From Chromera velia (lineage: Eukaryota > Sar > Chromeraceae), in NCBI GenBank assembly GCA_018398765.1, contig JAHBMJ010003567.1, positions 1-10,041 of the forward strand: 10,041 nucleotides of DNA. The letters are read 5' to 3'. The notes under the pieces are model-generated. The model searched no databases, was not told where the DNA came from, and saw only the letters and a list, made by a program, of their open reading frames with translations. The position numbers were made by a program, and so were the translations under genes. Shown here piece after piece: positions 7,320-10,041 of the stretch (position 1 is the first letter of the stretch; each line of letters begins with the position of its first letter).

Positions 7320-8588
7320 GTGCGTGCGCGCGCGTGTGTGTGTGTGGTCAATGAATCAATCAATCCGTGTATATGCACTTGTTCGCTCTGCTGCAGTTTT
7401 GCGGTGTTTGGTGTTTTGGGGTTTCTCTCTCATCAGTCGGGAGTAGCAGTTGAAAAATTGGGGCTGGGGGGAATCGAAATGGCCTTCGTTGCGTATCCCA
7501 CAGCCGTTACTCATCTTCCTGTAGCCCCCCTCTGGTCAGCCTTGTTCTTCATCATGTTGGTCTCTCTCGGCGTCAGCTGTCAGTTTGGTCTCACAGAGAC
7601 TGTCGTAGACGGGATGGTGGAGGGCGGCTTTGCACCCTCAAACAGACGGTGGGTGAACGTGGCCGTCGTCTGCGGATTGTCCTGGGTTCTCGGTCTGTTC
7701 TTTTGCACTGGGGGTGGGCTCTTCTACGCCGATTTGGTGGACTACTACGCGTTCAGCCTGGGGATCTTCTTGATCGTGCTTGCTGAGATTGCGGGGACGA
7801 CTATTTGGTATGGTGCGAAGAAACTGGTTGAGGATTTGCGTCTGTTGACGGGTCGGCGGCTTCCAGATTGGTTCCCCTGGATGTGGATTTCTGTGACTCC
7901 CCTCTCCCTTCTGGCAATCACCGGAATGTCTCTGTACTCTGTCGCGACATACGAACCTCACGCAATCGCGTGTCGTCACCGTAGCGATGGGGTGGTCACA
8001 GAGTCATGTAAAAGAGCTGTACAGTGGTACAGGGACGTTGGGGGATTTCTCTCCGTTGTTCCTGCCATCCCTCTGGTTGTGGTTCCGTTGTATTTTCTCT
8101 TCAGAAGGCAGAATATCAAACAGACGGGGTCCCATAAGGCGGGTGTTTTGGATGTGGGAGACGGTTTTGAATTTCCTCCCCGGGGGGTTGCGCTGAAGGT
8201 CCACCGGTCAGACTCCCAATTGGAAATTACAGGGGAGGGAGAAGAGGGGGAGGTAGAGGACGGGGAGGATCTGGAGGGAAGTGGAGATGGGATTGAAATG
8301 GAAGAGGGGGAAATAGAAGTCGGGGAAGAAACTGGGACAGCACAAAACGGTACCCGAAAAGGGGGGAAGGGGAAGAAAGGCCCCCGTCTGCCCCACTCCC
8401 TCAGTGCCATCACGGGCACGTCCCTACCCAGGGAGGATTCCCGACTCGCCACCAGTGGGGACCCTAAACCCTCTAGAGTGCACCCCACACGCCAACACAG
8501 ATCTCCAGCTGCAGCAGAATCACCCCCCCCCATAGGAGCGGAAGTGATAGGGAAAGTCGCTCCTGGGGAGAATGAAGGAGAGGGTTGA
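4157..8588 (+). CDS. Sodium:neurotransmitter symporter family (SLC6/NSS) transporter, 8 exons
   Basis: Plasma-membrane-type symporter that couples uptake of a small amino-acid-like solute to Na+ (and probably Cl-). Exons: 4157-4248, 4356-4522, 4726-4760, 5398-5667, 5956-6090, 6464-6552, 6975-7040, 7397-8588. All introns are GT-AG and the joined frame is 681 codons plus TGA. Helix 1 holds [13 protein letters not shown] (21-33), then [10 protein letters not shown] (39-48) and GQ (67-68). Helix 3 has LYYN (101-104), helix 6 [11 protein letters not shown] (241-251), helix 7 NAATS (277-281), and helix 10 Asp400 as the outer gate partner of Arg31. Twelve helices are visible. Gly25 replaces the Asp of monoamine carriers, so an amino acid or GABA-like substrate is more likely. 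Tyr48, Gln241, Ser245, Asn277 and Ser281 match the SLC6 chloride site. Helix 8 reads GVSCQF where relatives have G(I/L)DSQF. The tail 521-681 is cytosolic, Glu/Gly-rich at 564-596, then Lys- and Pro-rich. The ATG at 4157 has G at -3 and an in-frame stop upstream (4124-4126); a CAG at 4151-4153 leaves an upstream exon possible. Confidence 0.93.
4726..4760 (+). other. 35-base microexon (exon 3 of the transporter)
   Basis: The exon lies between GTGCAG and GTAAGT and encodes the first half of helix 3 ([12 protein letters not shown]). It restores the frame (phase 1 in, phase 0 out). With the next exon it aligns without a gap to helix 3 of GABA and serotonin carriers up to the conserved Tyr-Tyr pair. 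Skipping it would remove the start of helix 3 and shift the frame. Confidence 0.85.
4994..5089 (+). repeat. 24-bp direct repeat flanking 48 bp inside intron 3
   Basis: A 24-base sequence beginning GCTGGCTGGGTGTCTC occurs exactly at 4994-5017 and again at 5066-5089. The 48 bases between are T-rich, with an ACAG and a run of T. The period is 72 bp. This may be a partial tandem duplication whose second half has diverged, or a repair-generated duplication around an insertion. Confidence 0.85.
5183..5282 (+). repeat. (GT)n microsatellite in intron 3
   Basis: About 100 bases of TG dinucleotides, interrupted by TATG units towards the 3' side, lie in the longest intron (4761-5397). Open frames here on both strands are only poly Val-Cys and Thr-His repeats. 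Confidence 0.95.
6421..6463 (+). repeat. CCTT tetranucleotide tract serving as intron 5 acceptor tract
   Basis: Five CCTT units follow a short CACCCACC run and lead directly into CTGCAG, the acceptor of intron 5 (6091-6463). The microsatellite thus supplies the pyrimidine tract for splicing exon 6, which carries the substrate-binding part of helix 6. Confidence 0.7.
6569..6669 (+). repeat. Compound (CT)n-(GT/GC)n-(AG)n microsatellite in intron 6
   Basis: A CT tract (6569-6588) is followed by GT with a GCGCGC core (6589-6650) and an AG tract (6651-6669). The CT and AG tracts are complementary, so the transcript can fold with the GU/GC part as a loop. The alternating GC/GT core could form Z-DNA. 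It lies early in intron 6 (6553-6974). Confidence 0.95.
7069..7093 (+). repeat. (TC)n microsatellite near the 5' end of intron 7
   Basis: A 25-base CT dinucleotide run lies about 30 bases inside intron 7 (7041-7396). It is complementary to the AG tract at 7299-7320 of the same intron. Confidence 0.95.
7267..7346 (+). repeat. Compound (CT)n-(GT)n-(AG)n-(GC/GT)n microsatellite in intron 7
   Basis: CT (7267-7280), GT (7281-7298), AG (7299-7320), then a TGCG/CGCG/TGTG tract to 7346. The order is the same as in intron 6, with a complementary CT/AG pair around a GT loop. The intron's acceptor CTGCAG is 50 bases downstream. An open frame running through it from 7263 merely joins exon 8 by chance. 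Confidence 0.95.
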
Positions 8589-8880
8589 ATGGAGAACCCT
8601 CGCCTAGGACATTCAGAACAGTCTACCCGCATGAGAGGCAGGATTGCGTGAAACATGCACCGTGTATTGCCCACGTCTACATTTGTTTGATAACGTCTTT
8701 TCCACGGCTGAGCTTCGCTGACTCGATTGATCCAAGGAAGGGCCTCTCGAGTCTGGTTTTGCAATACCGGCCGAGCTATCCATGCGCGCGTCGTTGTCTA
8801 CTTTCATTCAATCCAGTGTTGATTTTTGATTGATTGATTGATATGTTCCGCCCTAGGGCCTTCCCGCTATGATAAGTCGA
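8589..8880 (+). other. Probable 3' untranslated region of the transporter
   Basis: No gene is seen in the bases after the transporter stop codon. The stretch contains a TGAT tetranucleotide tract (8826-8842). A minus-strand open frame spanning 7976-8764 is a shadow of the transporter's acidic tail. No poly(A) signal can be fixed with confidence. Confidence 0.4.
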
Positions 8881-8886
8881 CTTGCT

Positions 8887-8911
8887 ACTGCAGTCTAGAC
8901 CGCAGTTTTTT
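8887..8911. other. Near-perfect 20-bp palindrome followed by six Ts
   Basis: ACTGCAGTCTAGACCGCAGT (8887-8906) is its own reverse complement except for one mismatched pair, and a run of T follows (8906-8911). In RNA it would give a hairpin, although with a tight loop. Its place about 300 bases after the transporter stop makes a 3'-end role possible, but this is only inference. Confidence 0.4.
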
Positions 8912-8984
8912 CTTGAATTTCTTACGGTAGGTTTCAACGTGTTTACTAGCGTGTTTCAAAAAACTGTTAACAGACCATCATAAT

Positions 8985-9240
8985 TTTTTAAGTGAGGCCT
9001 CAATACATTTTAAAATCTAGAGGTTCGCAAAAAAAAAAAAAAATATAAGCAATCAATTAAACATGATTTTTTTTTTTTTAATTTAAAGAATTAACAATGA
9101 ATAACAATGAAGAACAGTTGTGTAACACATGAACAACACTTATGCAACACTCAAACGTACAACAATTATAAACAATTGTTTGCCTAAATTAGCTTAAATT
9201 AAAAAAAAAAAAAAAATAATAAAGATTTTTTTTTAAATAG
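8985..9240. repeat. AT-rich island with complementary A and T runs
   Basis: Homopolymer runs occur as A15 (9029-9043), T13 (9067-9079), A16 (9201-9216) and T9 (9226-9234). The T13 run continues AATTTAA, and TTAAATT precedes the A16 run, so 9067-9086 and 9194-9216 form an inverted repeat around about 107 bases. The spacer contains AACAATGA repeats and a small palindrome (AACAATTGTT). No open frame exists here. A MITE-like insertion, a retroposed A-tail or a matrix-attachment type region are possible. Confidence 0.6.
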
Positions 9241-9765
9241 CCGATGCCAGAGTCATGCAATGATAATTAGTGTTACCTTAGAAATGGAGTTACTTCAGAC
9301 AGCTGTAACGTATGTCCTAACCGTCTCCGCACTGTGCTAGTAGGCGGCAGCACTGTGTTCAGTGGAAGAGCAGTCCTTCTACTCGAAATCTCACATGCCT
9401 GTATCTCAGTACGCATGTATAGATAGACGGATGCATGCCAATTCGATGCCAAATACACGTACGGCGCGAAAAATCAATAAATCTCGGCATGGCTCAAACA
9501 CCACCCCGTGAACGATCGGTCGCGCGCACAATTTAAAATCGTCCTGGCACAGGCCGCAGTACCAATGCGCACACTCTCAATCCTGACATGCCAGACGAGC
9601 AACCGCAATTCCAACACACAACATCACGCGCGACCCCCCCCTTCGGTCTCGCCACTGTCTTTTTTCTATCGCTTCTGGCTCTGTGTGCTACGTAAAAGAG
9701 ACGTTCGATCGAAGATCAATAGGACAAAAAGAATCGAAATAAGGAAGATACACATGTAAACATAT
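9241..9765. other. Intergenic stretch, no supported gene
   Basis: Open frames here (minus 9273-9458, plus 9508-9759) are short and featureless. A TGCATGC word is at 9432-9438. It would hold the 3' untranslated region of the minus-strand gene that ends at 9766. Confidence 0.4.
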
Positions 9766-10041
9766 TCAATACATCGTTGGCCTAAAGCGCTCCAGAAACG
9801 CAATCTCATTCAACCATCCTTCAATCAGATCCGTGCTGGCCGTACGGACCAAAACACGCAAATATTGTTCCTTGAGAAAATTAAAAGGCCATCGCAAGGA
9901 CAGCAATTCAACGAACATTAATGACAACTCCCTTACCATCAAACAGGTGGGTAGATTTGCGGATAACAGCATTCTTGTAACGTGCCCGCATATCAGACCT
10001 GAACGCGCAGAGCGGCTGACCACACACGCATTCCCATGAAC
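9766..10041 (-). CDS. 3' end of a probable minus-strand gene running off the right edge
   Basis: I do not recognise the protein. The minus strand is open from 10023 or beyond to TGA at 9766-9768. The last 34 codons read like a helical soluble domain: EQYLRVLVRTASTDLIEGW, then LNEIAFLERFRPTMY at the C-terminus. Bases 9871-9936 look like a 66-base intron: the donor is ATG|GTAAGG and the acceptor is a T-rich tract ending TCTCAAG. Its length is a multiple of three and it has no in-frame stop, so the frame is the same spliced or retained. Upstream of that donor a second frame (MRARYKNAVIRKSTHLFDG) also looks coding, so the reading frame of the preceding exon is not certain. Confidence 0.4.
   Translation of the reverse strand, partial: VHGNACVVSRSARSGLICGHVTRMLLSANLPTCLMVRELSLMFVELLSLRWPFNFLKEQYLRVLVRTASTDLIEGWLNEIAFLERFRPTMY

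Noticed and set aside
7976-8764. A 262-codon minus-strand open frame with Ser/Pro-rich low complexity
   Set aside because: It is the antisense shadow of the transporter's acidic tail; the plus frame has clear family homology up to helix 12 and stays open.
9020-9030. GGTTCGC resembling a tRNA T-loop
   Set aside because: No matching T-stem, anticodon arm or D-arm is present around it.

Overview
The window is eukaryotic nuclear DNA. Its one clearly recognisable gene is split by seven GT-AG introns, the rest is mostly non-coding, and a reverse-transcriptase relic and many microsatellites are present. Varied codon use with moderately GC-rich third positions, pyrimidine-rich acceptors, and many TGCATGCA-type words fit a unicellular alga or protist (a chromerid-like alveolate or a eustigmatophyte-like stramenopile are the candidates I would test). 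The sequence alone does not settle the species. I see no bacterial operon, CRISPR array or phage module.

Layout from left to right. Bases 1-26 are an exact copy of part of the retroelement relic found near 2.3 kb. Three copies of a 31-bp tandem repeat follow (27-119). They abut the stop codon of a probable minus-strand gene, whose last exon (120-440) encodes a charged, partly coiled-coil protein that I cannot name. Possible further exons lie up to about 1.36 kb. Bases 1.46-2.03 kb are non-coding and rich in TGCATGCA words. A strand-skewed C-rich then G-rich block (about 1.91-2.20 kb) ends in a run of 29 G. Directly after it lies the 5'-truncated, frameshifted C-terminal end of a LINE-type reverse transcriptase with a restriction-like nuclease motif (2207-2663), and then AT- and purine-rich debris to about 3.2 kb. 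Bases 3.2-4.15 kb are the 5' flank of the main gene and contain a 10-bp phased repeat.

The main gene (4157-8588, plus strand, eight exons, 681 residues predicted) is a complete 12-helix sodium:neurotransmitter symporter family (SLC6/NSS) transporter. It has a conserved core, an amino-acid-transporter-like substrate site, a conserved chloride site, an altered second sodium site and a 161-residue acidic C-terminal tail. Its larger introns carry GT, CT and AG microsatellites, some of which are self-complementary.

Downstream are an untranslated region, a palindrome followed by Ts, and an AT-rich island with complementary A and T runs (9.0-9.24 kb). The 3' end of a second probable minus-strand gene (9766 to the right edge) closes the window. 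The three genes show no functional link; the transporter simply sits between two genes on the opposite strand.
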